The notes beneath the pieces are model-generated. The model ran no database searches. It saw only the letters and a list, made by a program, of their open reading frames with translations, and was not told where the DNA came from. The translations under genes were made by a program, and so were the position numbers. This document shows, in pieces, positions 52,881-61,286 of a DNA stretch of 64,000 nt (the first letter of the stretch is position 1; each line of letters opens with the position of its first letter). Origin of the DNA: Alloyangia pacifica (GTDB lineage Bacteria; Pseudomonadota; Alphaproteobacteria; Rhodobacterales; Rhodobacteraceae); assembly GCF_900116195.1 (NCBI RefSeq), contig NZ_FOZW01000014.1, forward strand, positions 1 through 64,000. Reading direction: 5' to 3'.

Positions 52881-53420
52881 TCAGTCCCGGGGCTTCCGGG
52901 GCAGCCGCTTCGCCAGGGCGTCAAGCTCCGCTTCGAGCCGGTCGGCATAGGCCTCCCGCGCCTCCGGGGAGAGCGTGGCAACATAGTCCACCAGAACGTC
53001 CTGACCCATCTTCTGCCGTTCCGCTGCACGGGCGTCCTGCGCGGACAGCGCTTCTGCAAAGGCCGTACTGTCGAAAGGTTCGGCACGCAGCAGCTCAAGC
53101 GCGCTGCGATAGTCGGCAAAGGGCCTGGGACGCGGGCGGTCACCCTGCTTGCGCTCGAACGAGCTGAACAGCTGGCGGCCCAGCTCGCGCCGCTGATCTT
53201 GCGAGAAGGCCTGCGTGTAGGGGGTGATGAACTCGCGTCCGCGCGGCGGACCGCCGCGCTCGGGGCCGCCATGGCGCAGGAGGCCGCCCGCGACAACCCC
53301 GACCACCGCGAGGTTCAGCGCCAGCGATCCCAGCAGCAGCCAGCGCATCCAGCGCGGCGCCCCCGAGGGCTTCTTCGCGCCGGGCATCTGCTCCGGCGTC
53401 GGGGAGGCATCGTTCGTCAT
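52881..53420 (-). CDS. Periplasmic CpxP/ZraP-like heavy-metal sensor family protein
   Basis: A 179-residue protein anchored by one N-terminal helix (about residues 24-45, WMRWLLLGSLALNLAVVGVV). The periplasmic part has QAFSQDQRRELGRQLFSSF near 70 and LSPEAREAYADRL near 152, the paired-helix pattern of CpxP/ZraP (LTxxQ-like repeats). It could sense periplasmic stress or metals. It starts two bases after the anti-sigma stop and closes the sigma operon. Confidence 0.8.
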   Translation of the reverse strand: MTNDASPTPEQMPGAKKPSGAPRWMRWLLLGSLALNLAVVGVVAGGLLRHGGPERGGPPRGREFITPYTQAFSQDQRRELGRQLFSSFERKQGDRPRPRPFADYRSALELLRAEPFDSTAFAEALSAQDARAAERQKMGQDVLVDYVATLSPEAREAYADRLEAELDALAKRLPRKPRD

Positions 53421-53422
53421 CG

Positions 53423-53815
53423 TCAAAGTCCCAACATCGCGTAGTCGAAGCCGCTGGCGGGATCGACCGCCGACAGCAGGCTGCTGCTGTCGCTCGACAG
53501 CAGTGTCGTCATCGTCTCCGGAGAGGCCACGCCGATCCAGACACCGGCGGCGCAGGCCGCCGCAAGCCCGGCCAGCGCCGGCCAGCCGCCGAAGGTCTGC
53601 AGCGCCTCGCGCCATGCACTGACCCTGCGGAGCAGCGGCGGCGAACGCCGCTCTTCCGGTCTTGGCGCCGGTCTCGCGGCAGGCTGCACCTCGAGCGCCA
53701 GCGCCTCCATCCGGGCCATCCAGTCACCGGAGGGCAGCGGTGCATCCTGCCGTTCTGCCTCGAACAGCGAGGCCAGCGGCCCCTCTTCCTTCCTGCGCTG
53801 ATCAGTCATCGTCAT
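53423..53815 (-). CDS. Membrane anti-sigma factor-like protein
   Basis: A 130-residue protein with a soluble acidic N-terminal half (about 1-75), a single membrane helix near 77-97 (WPALAGLAAACAAGVWIG) and a short periplasmic tail. It has no His-x3-Cys-x2-Cys zinc site. Position, overlap of 14 bases with the sigma gene and topology identify it as the partner anti-sigma factor. ATG 53815 is chosen; ATG 53809 is possible. Confidence 0.72.
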   Translation of the reverse strand: MTMTDQRRKEEGPLASLFEAERQDAPLPSGDWMARMEALALEVQPAARPAPRPEERRSPPLLRRVSAWREALQTFGGWPALAGLAAACAAGVWIGVASPETMTTLLSSDSSSLLSAVDPASGFDYAMLGL

Positions 53816-54386
53816 ACCCCAGCTCTGCGCGCCGCCCTGCCAGCAGGGCCTCCAGCGCCTTGCGTCCCCGCGCGGTAAGACTTTCCACCGCACGCACGCC
53901 CAAGTCCATGATCCCGGCGATCTCGGGGTTGGAAAGCCCCTCGAGATGCCGCAATACCACCGCCTGCCGCTGCCGCTCCGGCAGCGCGTCCAGCGCCTCC
54001 TGCAGCGCGCCCTCGCGGGCCTTGCCCTGCAAGGTCGCCTCGGCGCCCGGCGCGGGATCGGCCGGCTCGGCGATGTCGTCGATATCCACCGACCTGCCAC
54101 GCCGTCGGCGCATCCGGTCGATGCAGAGATTCGACACCACCCGATAGAGCCATGTCGAGACCTTCGCCTCGCCCTCGCGCCAGCCGGGTGCCGCGCGCCA
54201 GAGCCGCAGCAACGCCTCCTGTGCCACGTCCTCCGCCTCGGCCCTGTCGCCGAGCATGCGGACCGCATGGCCAAAAGCACGCGGACCCAGGCGCTGTACG
54301 AGCGCCCGCGCAGCGGCCTGATCGCCCGCGGCATAGGCCGCGAGCAACGTCTCGTCGCTTTCACCACTCATCGCGTCATAGGGCAT
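53802..54386 (-). CDS. ECF sigma factor
   Basis: A 194-residue sigma-70 family factor. Region 2 reads RALVQRLGPRAFGHAVRMLGDRAEAEDVAQEALLRLWRAAPGW near residues 25-68 with STWLYRVVSNLCIDRMRRRR. Region 4 is at about 132-180 (LPERQRQAVVLRHLEGLSNPEIAGIMDLGVRAVESL). I prefer the ATG at 54386 with GGGG nine bases upstream; ATG 54395 abuts that site. The neighbours suggest response to envelope or metal stress. Confidence 0.92.
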   Translation of the reverse strand: MPYDAMSGESDETLLAAYAAGDQAAARALVQRLGPRAFGHAVRMLGDRAEAEDVAQEALLRLWRAAPGWREGEAKVSTWLYRVVSNLCIDRMRRRRGRSVDIDDIAEPADPAPGAEATLQGKAREGALQEALDALPERQRQAVVLRHLEGLSNPEIAGIMDLGVRAVESLTARGRKALEALLAGRRAELGYDDD

Positions 54387-54467
54387 CCGGTCCATCCCCT
54401 TGCGCTAGCCCGATGTGCCGGGCCGCGCAAGGACCGGGCCGCACGGGGCGGCCCGATCCTCGGAGCT

Positions 54468-55181
54468 TCAGTACTGCCAGAAGTCCTGCATGCCGCCGCC
54501 GCGCGGCCCCTGCCCGTCGCGCGGGCCATCGCCGTTCTGCGGGCCGCGCTTGAAGCCCTGCCCACGCTGGTCGTGGTCACGGTCACCATGCCACTGACGC
54601 TGGTCCCCCTCATGGCGCATCATCCGGTCACCCTTCGGGCCCATGCCCTCGCCTGCACCCTGACCCATGCCGCGCTGTTCGTGGCGCATCGGGCGGGCCG
54701 CCGCGAGCTCATCTTCGGTCACCTGGCCATCCTCATCCGCGTCGAAGCGGTCGAAGAACCCCATCGGGCCCTGCGCCTGCATCTCCTCGAGGGACAGCTT
54801 GCCATCCTTGTCCGCATCGAACCGCTCAAGCATCCGCTGTTCCATGCGCGCCTTGCGCATCTCCAGCTGCTGCGCCTCGCGGGCCGCCTTGCGGGCGTCG
54901 GCAAAGGCGATCAGCTCATCGCCTTCGAGCAGGCCATTGCCATCCGCGTCGGCCGTGGCATAGGCCTCGGAAAAGCCTGCTGCGGGACCGTGGGCCGCGA
55001 ATTCCTCGCGGCTGATCGACCCGTTGCCGTCGCTGTCGAAGCTCTCGAACATCTGCGTCATGGGCGCCGGGCGCTCGCCGCGCTGCCCCATGGGCTTCGC
55101 GTCGGTTGCAGCAAAGGCAAGGCTCGCCGTGCCCAGAACCACGAGGGCGGCGCCGGTCATCAGTTTGTTCATGCGTGTCAT
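54468..55181 (-). CDS. Exported EF-hand protein
   Basis: A 237-residue protein with a signal peptide (about 1-25, GAALVVLGTASLAFAA). Four EF-hand loops appear: DSDGNGSISREE, DADGNGLLEGDE, DADKDGKLSLEE and DADEDGQVTEDE, between residues about 48 and 160. The C-terminus is a disordered Gly/Arg/Asp/His-rich tail. It should bind calcium outside the cytoplasm. It lies 81 bases upstream of the sigma gene in the same direction and may belong to the same regulon. Confidence 0.9.
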   Translation of the reverse strand: MTRMNKLMTGAALVVLGTASLAFAATDAKPMGQRGERPAPMTQMFESFDSDGNGSISREEFAAHGPAAGFSEAYATADADGNGLLEGDELIAFADARKAAREAQQLEMRKARMEQRMLERFDADKDGKLSLEEMQAQGPMGFFDRFDADEDGQVTEDELAAARPMRHEQRGMGQGAGEGMGPKGDRMMRHEGDQRQWHGDRDHDQRGQGFKRGPQNGDGPRDGQGPRGGGMQDFWQY

Positions 55182-55348
55182 CGCTGCGATCTCCTCATTG
55201 CATCGCGTGTCTCACCGGCGGCGTGTTTGCCGTCCGATCACTAGCTTTCACGCGGGGCGCGGAAACTTCCGTCGCCCGGGGGCAAAGTTTTTTTCTCGCG
55301 GCCCGCACGGCTTGCACCCGGCATCCGAAAACCTGGTGATGGACAGGG

Positions 55349-55387
55349 CGGTTGGGCGGGGCGGTTGGGCGGGGCGATTGGGCAGAG
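55349..55387. repeat. Three tandem 13-bp repeats
   Basis: CGGTTGGGCGGGG occurs at 55349-55361 and again at 55362-55374, followed by a degenerate third unit (55375-55387). It lies just upstream of the broken GST gene, ending 8 bases before its GGAG. Confidence 0.7.
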
Positions 55388-55408
55388 CTTTTGAAAGGAG
55401 AAAGCGCC

Positions 55409-56040
55409 ATGCTGACGGTCTGGAGCAGACGCCCCTCATCGAACGTGCAAGCCCTGATGTGGTGCATTGGCGAACTGGACCTGCCCTACCTGGACCACGA
55501 CGTCGGCATATCCACCGTGGCACCGACACCGAGGTCTTCCAAGTGTTCAACCCCAACTGGACGGTCCTCGTGCTGCGCGACGATGACGGGCCCGCACTCT
55601 GGGAAACCGGCGCGATCCTGCGCTACCTTGCCGGGCGCTATGGCGACGACGCCATCTGGCCGCGCGACCCGCTGACCCGCGCGGATGTCGACCGCTGGAC
55701 GGAATGGGCAAATCTCAACGTGGCCATGGCCTTTGCCGCGCCGGTCTTCTGGCGCATCGTCCGTACCCCGGCCCACCGGCAGGACGCCGCGGCGATCGCT
55801 CAAGCGGTGCAGGCGCTGGAACACAGGCCGCGGATCGCGGAACAGAGCCTCGGCAACACGCGTCGCTCGCAAGCGCGCGGCTCACCTGCACCGACATCCA
55901 GTTCGGCCACGTGCTGCATCGCTCCTACGAAATCCCGATAGCGCGTGCCGCGCTGCACGATCTGGCCGGCTACCATCAGTGGCTCACCGAACGGCCAGCC
56001 CACCGAGACCACGTCATGGTGAGCTACGACCCGTTGCGCG
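55409..56040 (+). pseudogene. Glutathione S-transferase, broken by frameshifts
   Basis: The N-terminal thioredoxin-fold part starts at ATG 55409 (GGAGAAAGCGCC upstream): MLTVWSRRPSSNVQALMWC, DLPYLDHDVG. It then continues in another frame (TDTEVFQVFNPNWTVLVLRDDDGPALWETGAILRYLAG, 55525 on), consistent with one lost base near 55505. A second lost base near 55853 moves the reading to a third frame (ASLASARLTCTDIQFGHVL). This last frame has no stop before the DUF983 gene. Each part is GST-like, so the gene is disabled, or the sequence has errors. Confidence 0.75.
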
Positions 56041-56201
56041 CCCGATCCCGGCGCGACCGGGCTCAGACCTTTGAGGCGCCCCGCGCTAAACCTGCATCCA
56101 CCCTGCCGCTTTGCGACATCACGCCGCTGCGCGCTCCTGTCCTCTTTAAATGGCGACAGGCTTGCGCCACCTTTGGGGACATGACTTCCAAGGTGCCCCC
56201 C

Positions 56202-56594
56202 ATGACCGATCTTTCGCCAGAGGGCGAGACCGAGCGCGAAACCTGGCCCGCCGTCTGGCGCGGCTTCCGCGGCCGTTGCCCGAGCTGCGGCAATGGACCG
56301 ATCCTGCGCTCCTACCTCAAGGTGCGGGACCATTGTCCGGTCTGCCGCGAGGAGCTGCACCACCACCGCGCCGACGACGGCCCGGCCTATCTGACGATCC
56401 TCATCGTCGGCCACATCATGGCGCCGGCGCTGCTCTGGGTGTTCACCACTTGGCGGCCCGAGCCGCTGATCCTGATCACCATCTTCCTTATTGGCTGCAT
56501 CGGGCTTTCCCTCTACCTTCTGCCGCGACTGAAGGGGGCGATCGTCGGCTTCCAGTGGGCGCGCGAGATGCACGGCTTCGCACGCGACCGCTGA
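56202..56594 (+). CDS. DUF983 membrane protein
   Basis: A 130-residue protein. An N-terminal zinc-ribbon-like pair of CPSCG and CPVCRE motifs (residues about 27-52) is followed by two membrane helices (about 62-80 and 86-106) and WAREMHGF at the end, the DUF983 layout. Function is unknown; the family often sits near cytochrome oxidase or NUDIX genes. ATG 56202 has AAGG eight bases upstream; ATG 56181 is an alternative. Precedes a NUDIX gene. Confidence 0.87.
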   Translation: MTDLSPEGETERETWPAVWRGFRGRCPSCGNGPILRSYLKVRDHCPVCREELHHHRADDGPAYLTILIVGHIMAPALLWVFTTWRPEPLILITIFLIGCIGLSLYLLPRLKGAIVGFQWAREMHGFARDR

Positions 56595-56642
56595 CGCCGA
56601 GCGCTTTCCCCGCACGGCAGACCAAGACGCAGGGGAATGCGC

Positions 56643-57377
56643 ATGAGCAGCGACAAGACAGCCATCCGCGACGCAGCCACGGTGATCGTGCTGCGCGACC
56701 GCGACAGCCGCCCGAGCGTTCTGATGGGGCAGCGCGGCGCAGCGGCGGCCTTCATGCCCAACAAGTTCGTCTTTCCCGGCGGGGCCGTGGACGAGGCGGA
56801 TGCCGAGGTGAAGCTCGCCGCCCCGCTGCCCGCCGCCTGCGCCGCGCGCCTCGCCGAAGAGGCCCCCGCGGGCCGCGCCCCGGCGCTCGCCGCCGCCGCC
56901 ATCCGCGAGCTCTGGGAGGAAACCGGCCAGGTGCTGGGCTGGCCCGGCAAGTGGCCAAACCCGCCCGAAGGCTGGGAGGGTTTTGCCGAGACAGGTCACC
57001 GGCCCTCGGCCTCGGCGCTGCAGTTCGTCTTCCGCGCAATCACCCCGCCGGGTCGCCCGCGCCGCTTCGATGCGCGCTTCTTCCTGGTGGACGCCGAGGC
57101 CTTGAAGTCCGATCCCGATGATTTCTCGGCGGCCTCCGACGAGCTGTCGCACCTGCAATGGGTGCCGCTCGACGAGGTGCGCCGCTTCGATCTGCCGTTC
57201 ATCACCGAGGTGGTGCTCGCAGAAATCACCGCCCGCGCCCAGGACCGCCGCGCGCCGAGCTCCGTGCCCTTCTTCCGCAACGACGACGAGGAAAGCCTGT
57301 TCCTGCGCCTCAACGGCCGCGCCCCCGGCACCCCGGACGAGACCAGGCCGAAGCGTCAGCTGCGGATCAGGAGGTAG
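56643..57377 (+). CDS. NUDIX hydrolase
   Basis: A 244-residue enzyme. The NUDIX box covers about residues 80-100 (AALAAAAIRELWEETGQVLG: Arg-Glu-x-x-Glu-Glu metal core). GAAAAFMPNKFVFPGGAVDEAD near 40 and FLVDAEALK follow. The group hydrolyses nucleoside diphosphates linked to other groups, for example CoA derivatives; the substrate is not clear. ATG 56643 has GGGG upstream. Its 3' end overlaps the convergent gene at 57356 by 22 bases. Confidence 0.85.
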   Translation: MSSDKTAIRDAATVIVLRDRDSRPSVLMGQRGAAAAFMPNKFVFPGGAVDEADAEVKLAAPLPAACAARLAEEAPAGRAPALAAAAIRELWEETGQVLGWPGKWPNPPEGWEGFAETGHRPSASALQFVFRAITPPGRPRRFDARFFLVDAEALKSDPDDFSAASDELSHLQWVPLDEVRRFDLPFITEVVLAEITARAQDRRAPSSVPFFRNDDEESLFLRLNGRAPGTPDETRPKRQLRIRR

Positions 57378-57721
57378 TAGACCGCCGCCATCAGCGCCGC
57401 GAGCAGTGCGAGGTTGAACATCAGCCCCGCAAGCACGCCGAGCTGCCAGTAGCGCCGCCGCGCCTTCACGTCGATCGCCTCCAGATGCCGCGCGATGCGG
57501 CCTTCGGCGCGCGTCAACTCCGCCATGTCGAGCCGCATGGCGAGCTTCGGATGCCCCGCCATGCCCTGCGCCTCGCTGAGCGCCCGCAGATCCCGACGCG
57601 CCCACCGCGGCAACCGGTGCGCCGCGCGCTTCGCGCGCCGCTCGAAGCTGCCCTTGCCGAGGCCGAGGCGGCTCTCGAACAGCGGCATCAGCCGCGCACC
57701 GATCTTCGGGGTTGCATCCAT
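57356..57721 (-). CDS. Small membrane-anchored protein of unknown function
   Basis: A 121-residue protein with a basic soluble part (GSFERRAKRAAHRLPRWARRDL) and a C-terminal membrane helix near residues 95-118 (LGVLAGLMFNLALLAALMAAVYYLL). No family is recognised. GGAAG precedes the ATG at 57721. It overlaps the NUDIX gene end by 22 bases and is divergent from the esterase, with the twin palindrome between. Confidence 0.65.
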   Translation of the reverse strand: MDATPKIGARLMPLFESRLGLGKGSFERRAKRAAHRLPRWARRDLRALSEAQGMAGHPKLAMRLDMAELTRAEGRIARHLEAIDVKARRRYWQLGVLAGLMFNLALLAALMAAVYYLLIRS

Positions 57722-57773
57722 GTCGCGAACTTCCGGCATTTGACCGCCGTACGCAAGCCGCAACGGTTTGGTG

Positions 57774-57819
57774 GCAACCTCCTTCGAAGGAGGTTGCAAA
57801 TCTCTTCGAAGAGATTTGC
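57774..57819. repeat. Twin overlapping palindromes with TTCGAA centres
   Basis: Two perfect 24-bp palindromes share two bases: 57774-57797 (half-site GCAACCTCCTTC) and 57796-57819 (half-site GCAAATCTCTTC). Each has the shape GCAA-N8-ATTCGAAT-like with TTCGAA at the centre and TTGC at the end. They sit between divergent genes and can form a two-hairpin structure. The outer flanks GGTGG and CCACC also pair. Confidence 0.8.
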
Positions 57820-57882
57820 CCCACCCCGGCGACCACGCGTTTTGGTCTTTTCCATGCGCCGCCCGCGGCCTAGACAGGGCCC

Positions 57883-58647
57883 ATGCTGAACATGATCCGC
57901 CACGGCTCCGCCACCGACCAACCGCCGCTCGTCATCGTCCACGGGCTCTTCGGCTCCGCCCGCAACTGGGGGGTGATCTCGAAGCGACTCTCGGACCAGC
58001 GCGAGGTGATCGCGGTGGATCAGCGCAACCACGGCGACAGCCCGCAGAGCGACAGCCACAGCTATTTCGACATGGCCGGCGACATCGCCGAGGTGATCGA
58101 GAGCCTCGGCGGCCGTGCCGACGTGCTGGGCCATTCGATGGGCGGCAAGGCGGCCATGGTGCTGGCGCTGACGCGTCCCGAGTTGGTCAACCGGGCGATC
58201 CTCGCGGACATCGCGCCAGTGAAATACGCGCACGACCAGAACCAGAATATCGCCGCGATGCGCACGGTCGATCTCGCAAAGATCGAAAAACGCTCGGACG
58301 CCAACGATCAGCTGGCCAAGGTGATCGACGACCCGACGCTGCGGAGCTTCTTCACCCAGTCCCTCGACCTCAAGGAAAAGCGCTGGAAGCTGAACCTCGA
58401 CGCGCTCGAGGCGGAAATGCCCAAGATCCTCGATTTCCCGGAGATCGACGGCCATTTCGACCGTCCGGCACTGTTTCTCTCCGGCGCCGAGTCGAGCTAC
58501 GTGAAACCCGAATACCGCGACCGCATCCGCAGTTTTTTTCCCGCTGCGAAGTTTGCGAAACTGCCGGGCTGCGGTCACTGGTTGCACGCAGAGAAGCCGC
58601 GCGAGTTCGAAGCGGCGGTGCGGGCGTTCCTCGACCTGACCGCCTGA
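57883..58647 (+). CDS. Alpha/beta hydrolase esterase, YbfF-like
   Basis: A 254-residue serine esterase. VIVHGLFGSARNWG near residue 17, DQRNHGDSPQS near 46, the nucleophile in GHSMGGKAAMVLAL near 87, then FLSGAESSYV and GCGHWLHAEKP complete the fold. Relatives (YbfF) hydrolyse short acyl-CoA and esters. Substrate not known. Divergent from the small membrane gene, separated by the twin palindrome region. Confidence 0.9.
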   Translation: MLNMIRHGSATDQPPLVIVHGLFGSARNWGVISKRLSDQREVIAVDQRNHGDSPQSDSHSYFDMAGDIAEVIESLGGRADVLGHSMGGKAAMVLALTRPELVNRAILADIAPVKYAHDQNQNIAAMRTVDLAKIEKRSDANDQLAKVIDDPTLRSFFTQSLDLKEKRWKLNLDALEAEMPKILDFPEIDGHFDRPALFLSGAESSYVKPEYRDRIRSFFPAAKFAKLPGCGHWLHAEKPREFEAAVRAFLDLTA

Positions 58648-58888
58648 CGACCGCCTGACGCCGGCACTCCGCGAGCCCGCGCGTGCCGCTTTATCCTGCC
58701 TAATTATCCGGCTGAAGGGCCGTCGGATTTCCCTTTTCGGAATCCGCGCTTCCCTGATTCCAAATCGCCCGGCCCTGCCCTTGCGGGAGAGGGCGCTCCG
58801 GGCCTTCTAGTTTCCGAAACGCTTAAGTTCCGGAAATACCCGCATGCACGCCCGAGCCCCGGCTTCCGCTGGATCAGCTGCTGAAACC
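58648..58888. other. Intergenic stretch
   Basis: 241 bases between convergent genes. No gene is seen. A hairpin-rich GC segment lies near 58720-58830 but no clean terminator stands out. Confidence 0.35.
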
Positions 58889-59857
58889 TCATTCACCCTC
58901 GAGCAGGTGAAGCTTGCCCTCGAGCCAGGGCAGTTGCCGCTGTGCGGGGGTAATCACGAGGTCGGTCACCAGCTGGCGCATCGTGCGCGCGACGTCGCGC
59001 GGCACCCGGTCGGCCCAATCGGCGGCGGCAAAGAGCGAGATGGTACGGGCGAAGGGCTTGATCGGCAGCGGATGCGCCTCGATCCGGTCGTGCACCCGGG
59101 CGGCGCGCATATAACCCAGCGGCGTGGTGATGCCCCAGCCGACGCCGCGCGCCACCAGCGTCATCAGCGACAGATGCGCGCCGATCTCGAAACGTTCAGG
59201 GAACTCCAGCTTAAGCCGTGCCAGATGTGTCTCGATCTGCCGACCGATCATCTGGTCGCGGTCGTAGCGCAGCAACGGCAGCGCCGACATCAGCGCCTCG
59301 GTGCCGCCGGCTTCGCGGGCCCTGCCGCGGGGCGCCACCAACAGGAAGGGATCACGGACCAGCGGGTATTCGATGACGCCCGGAGTCGCGGTGCCCGGGC
59401 TGGCGGCGATGGCAATATGCAGGTGCCGGTCGATCATCGCCTGCATGATCTCGTGGCTGGGCGCGGTGGTCAGCTTGAAGCGGCAGCGGGTCATGTTTTC
59501 GGCAAGGATGGTCACCAACTGCGGCGTCAGATCGTTGTCAAAATCATCGATGACGCCGAGGTTGAGCTGCGACAGATGCGTCAGATCCATCACTGTCAGC
59601 TCATTCTGCGCCAGCCGCAGCTGGCCCAGCACCGCCTGCGTCCGCATCAGGAACGACCGCCCCGCCGGCGTAAGCTGCATCGGTCGCCGCCCATGGTCGA
59701 CAAGATCGACACCGAGCGCCGTCTCGAGGTTGCGGAGCTGCTGGCTCACCGCCGGCTGGCTGAGCCCCGTGCGCTCCGCCGCCTGCGCAACCGAGCCGCT
59801 CGCGGCCAGGGCCTCGAAGACCTCGAGACCACGCAGGCTGATCCCCTTCATCAGCAT
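58889..59857 (-). CDS. LysR-family regulator beside histidinol dehydrogenase paralogue
   Basis: A 322-residue regulator. The winged helix-turn-helix (residues about 6-65) has LRGLEVFEALAASGSVAQAAERTGLSQPAVSQQLRNLE. The effector domain is C-terminal (FPERFEIGAHLSLMTLVARGVGWGITTPLGYM). The ATG at 59857 has GGGAG six bases upstream. It is divergent from the gene at 59977 with 119 bases between, the standard layout for a LysR regulator and its target. Confidence 0.92.
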   Translation of the reverse strand: MLMKGISLRGLEVFEALAASGSVAQAAERTGLSQPAVSQQLRNLETALGVDLVDHGRRPMQLTPAGRSFLMRTQAVLGQLRLAQNELTVMDLTHLSQLNLGVIDDFDNDLTPQLVTILAENMTRCRFKLTTAPSHEIMQAMIDRHLHIAIAASPGTATPGVIEYPLVRDPFLLVAPRGRAREAGGTEALMSALPLLRYDRDQMIGRQIETHLARLKLEFPERFEIGAHLSLMTLVARGVGWGITTPLGYMRAARVHDRIEAHPLPIKPFARTISLFAAADWADRVPRDVARTMRQLVTDLVITPAQRQLPWLEGKLHLLEGE

Positions 59858-59976
59858 CCAACACTCCCTCACCTGCGCCGGGACCTTTCCCGGACGACCG
59901 CGTCCTACCGCGGCACGAGACTGACACAGATTCACATTTTCCGAAACTCTTCAAGATCAGGCCAGACCCCGAACCG

Positions 59977-61263
59977 ATGACCGTGACCCACCTCAAGACC
60001 GCCCCGGGACTGCCGCCGCAGGCCGTCGCCGATACCGCCGACATCGTCCAGATCATGCTCGCCCGTCTGCGCGCCGAGGGCGAGGCCGCCGCGCTGGACT
60101 ACGCTGCGCGGCTCGACGGCTGGGAGGGTGAAATCGTGCTGCCCGCCGCAACTCTCGCCGAGGCGCAGCGCACCTTGCCGGTCACGCTGGTCGAGGACAT
60201 CGCCTATGCCCATGCCAATATCCGTGCCTTCGCCGAGGCGCAGCGGGCCTCGGTGCAGGAATTCGAGATCGAGCTGCGCCCCGGCCTGCGGGCCGGGCAG
60301 CGACTGATCCCGGTGGACTGTGCGGGCTGCTACGTGCCGGGCGGGCGTTACGCCCATATCGCCTCGGCGCTGATGACCGTGACCACCGCCCGCGCCGCCG
60401 GCGTGGGACGGGTGATCGCCTGCACACCACCGGGCAAGGGCGGCATCTCTCCGGCGATCCTGCATGCGCTGCACGTGGCCGGGGCGGACGAGGTGCTGGC
60501 GCTCGGCGGGGTTCAGGGCATCGCGGCCATGGCTTTCGGCCTCTTCGGCTTGCCGCAGGCAGACATCCTTGCCGGACCCGGAAACCAGTTCGTCGCCGAA
60601 GCCAAACGGCAGCTCTTCGGCCCGGTGGGCATCGACATGGTGGCCGGCCCCACCGACGTGATGATTCTTGCGGACGCCAGCGCCGATCCGGAACTGGTGG
60701 CGCTGGACCTGCTGGGCCAGGCCGAGCATGGCGGCAACTCGCCGGTCTGGCTGGCGACGGACCACCGCCCGCTGGCGGAGGCGGTCGTCGCGCGCCTGCC
60801 GCAGCTGGCCGAGACCCTGCCCGAGCCCAACCGCAGCGCCGCGCGTGCGGCCTGGGCACAACTTGGCGAGGTCATGCTCTGCGGCAGCCGCGAGGAAATG
60901 GCCGAGGTCGCCGACCTCTATGCCCCCGAGCATCTGCACGTGCAGGCGCGCGATCTGCCCTGGTGGCGGGCGCGGTTGCGCGCCTATGGCTCACTGTTTC
61001 TCGGGGCCGAGACCACCGTGGCCTTCGGCGACAAGGCCGCCGGGCCGAACCACGTGCTGCCCACCGGGCGCGCCGCGCGCCACACCGGCGGGCTGTCGGT
61101 ACACAAGTTCCTGAAATGCGTGACGTGGCAGGAGGCCGCGCCCGAGGCGCTGCCCGACCTCGCCCGCGCCTGCGCCGGGATCAGCCGTGCCGAGGGCATG
61201 GAAGGCCACGCAAGAAGCGCCGAGGCACGGCTTGCGCCGCGCCCCTTCCGGGCAGCTGGCTAA
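59977..61263 (+). CDS. Histidinol dehydrogenase family enzyme, possibly sulfopropanediol-type
   Basis: A 428-residue NAD enzyme. It has VDCAGCYVPGGRYAHIASALMT near residue 112, LAGPGNQFVAEAKRQLFG near 205 and LLGQAEHGGNSPVW near 245. It also has LYAPEHLHV and AAGPNHVLPTGRAARHTGGLSVHKF, keeping the zinc and substrate-binding His and Glu of the fold. A divergent LysR gene argues for a catabolic role. The roseobacter enzyme HpsN (sulfopropanediol 3-dehydrogenase) belongs here. Which substrate applies cannot be read from the sequence. Confidence 0.88.
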   Translation: MTVTHLKTAPGLPPQAVADTADIVQIMLARLRAEGEAAALDYAARLDGWEGEIVLPAATLAEAQRTLPVTLVEDIAYAHANIRAFAEAQRASVQEFEIELRPGLRAGQRLIPVDCAGCYVPGGRYAHIASALMTVTTARAAGVGRVIACTPPGKGGISPAILHALHVAGADEVLALGGVQGIAAMAFGLFGLPQADILAGPGNQFVAEAKRQLFGPVGIDMVAGPTDVMILADASADPELVALDLLGQAEHGGNSPVWLATDHRPLAEAVVARLPQLAETLPEPNRSAARAAWAQLGEVMLCGSREEMAEVADLYAPEHLHVQARDLPWWRARLRAYGSLFLGAETTVAFGDKAAGPNHVLPTGRAARHTGGLSVHKFLKCVTWQEAAPEALPDLARACAGISRAEGMEGHARSAEARLAPRPFRAAG

Positions 61264-61286
61264 GACGGGAAAAGCCTGCGCCGGGC

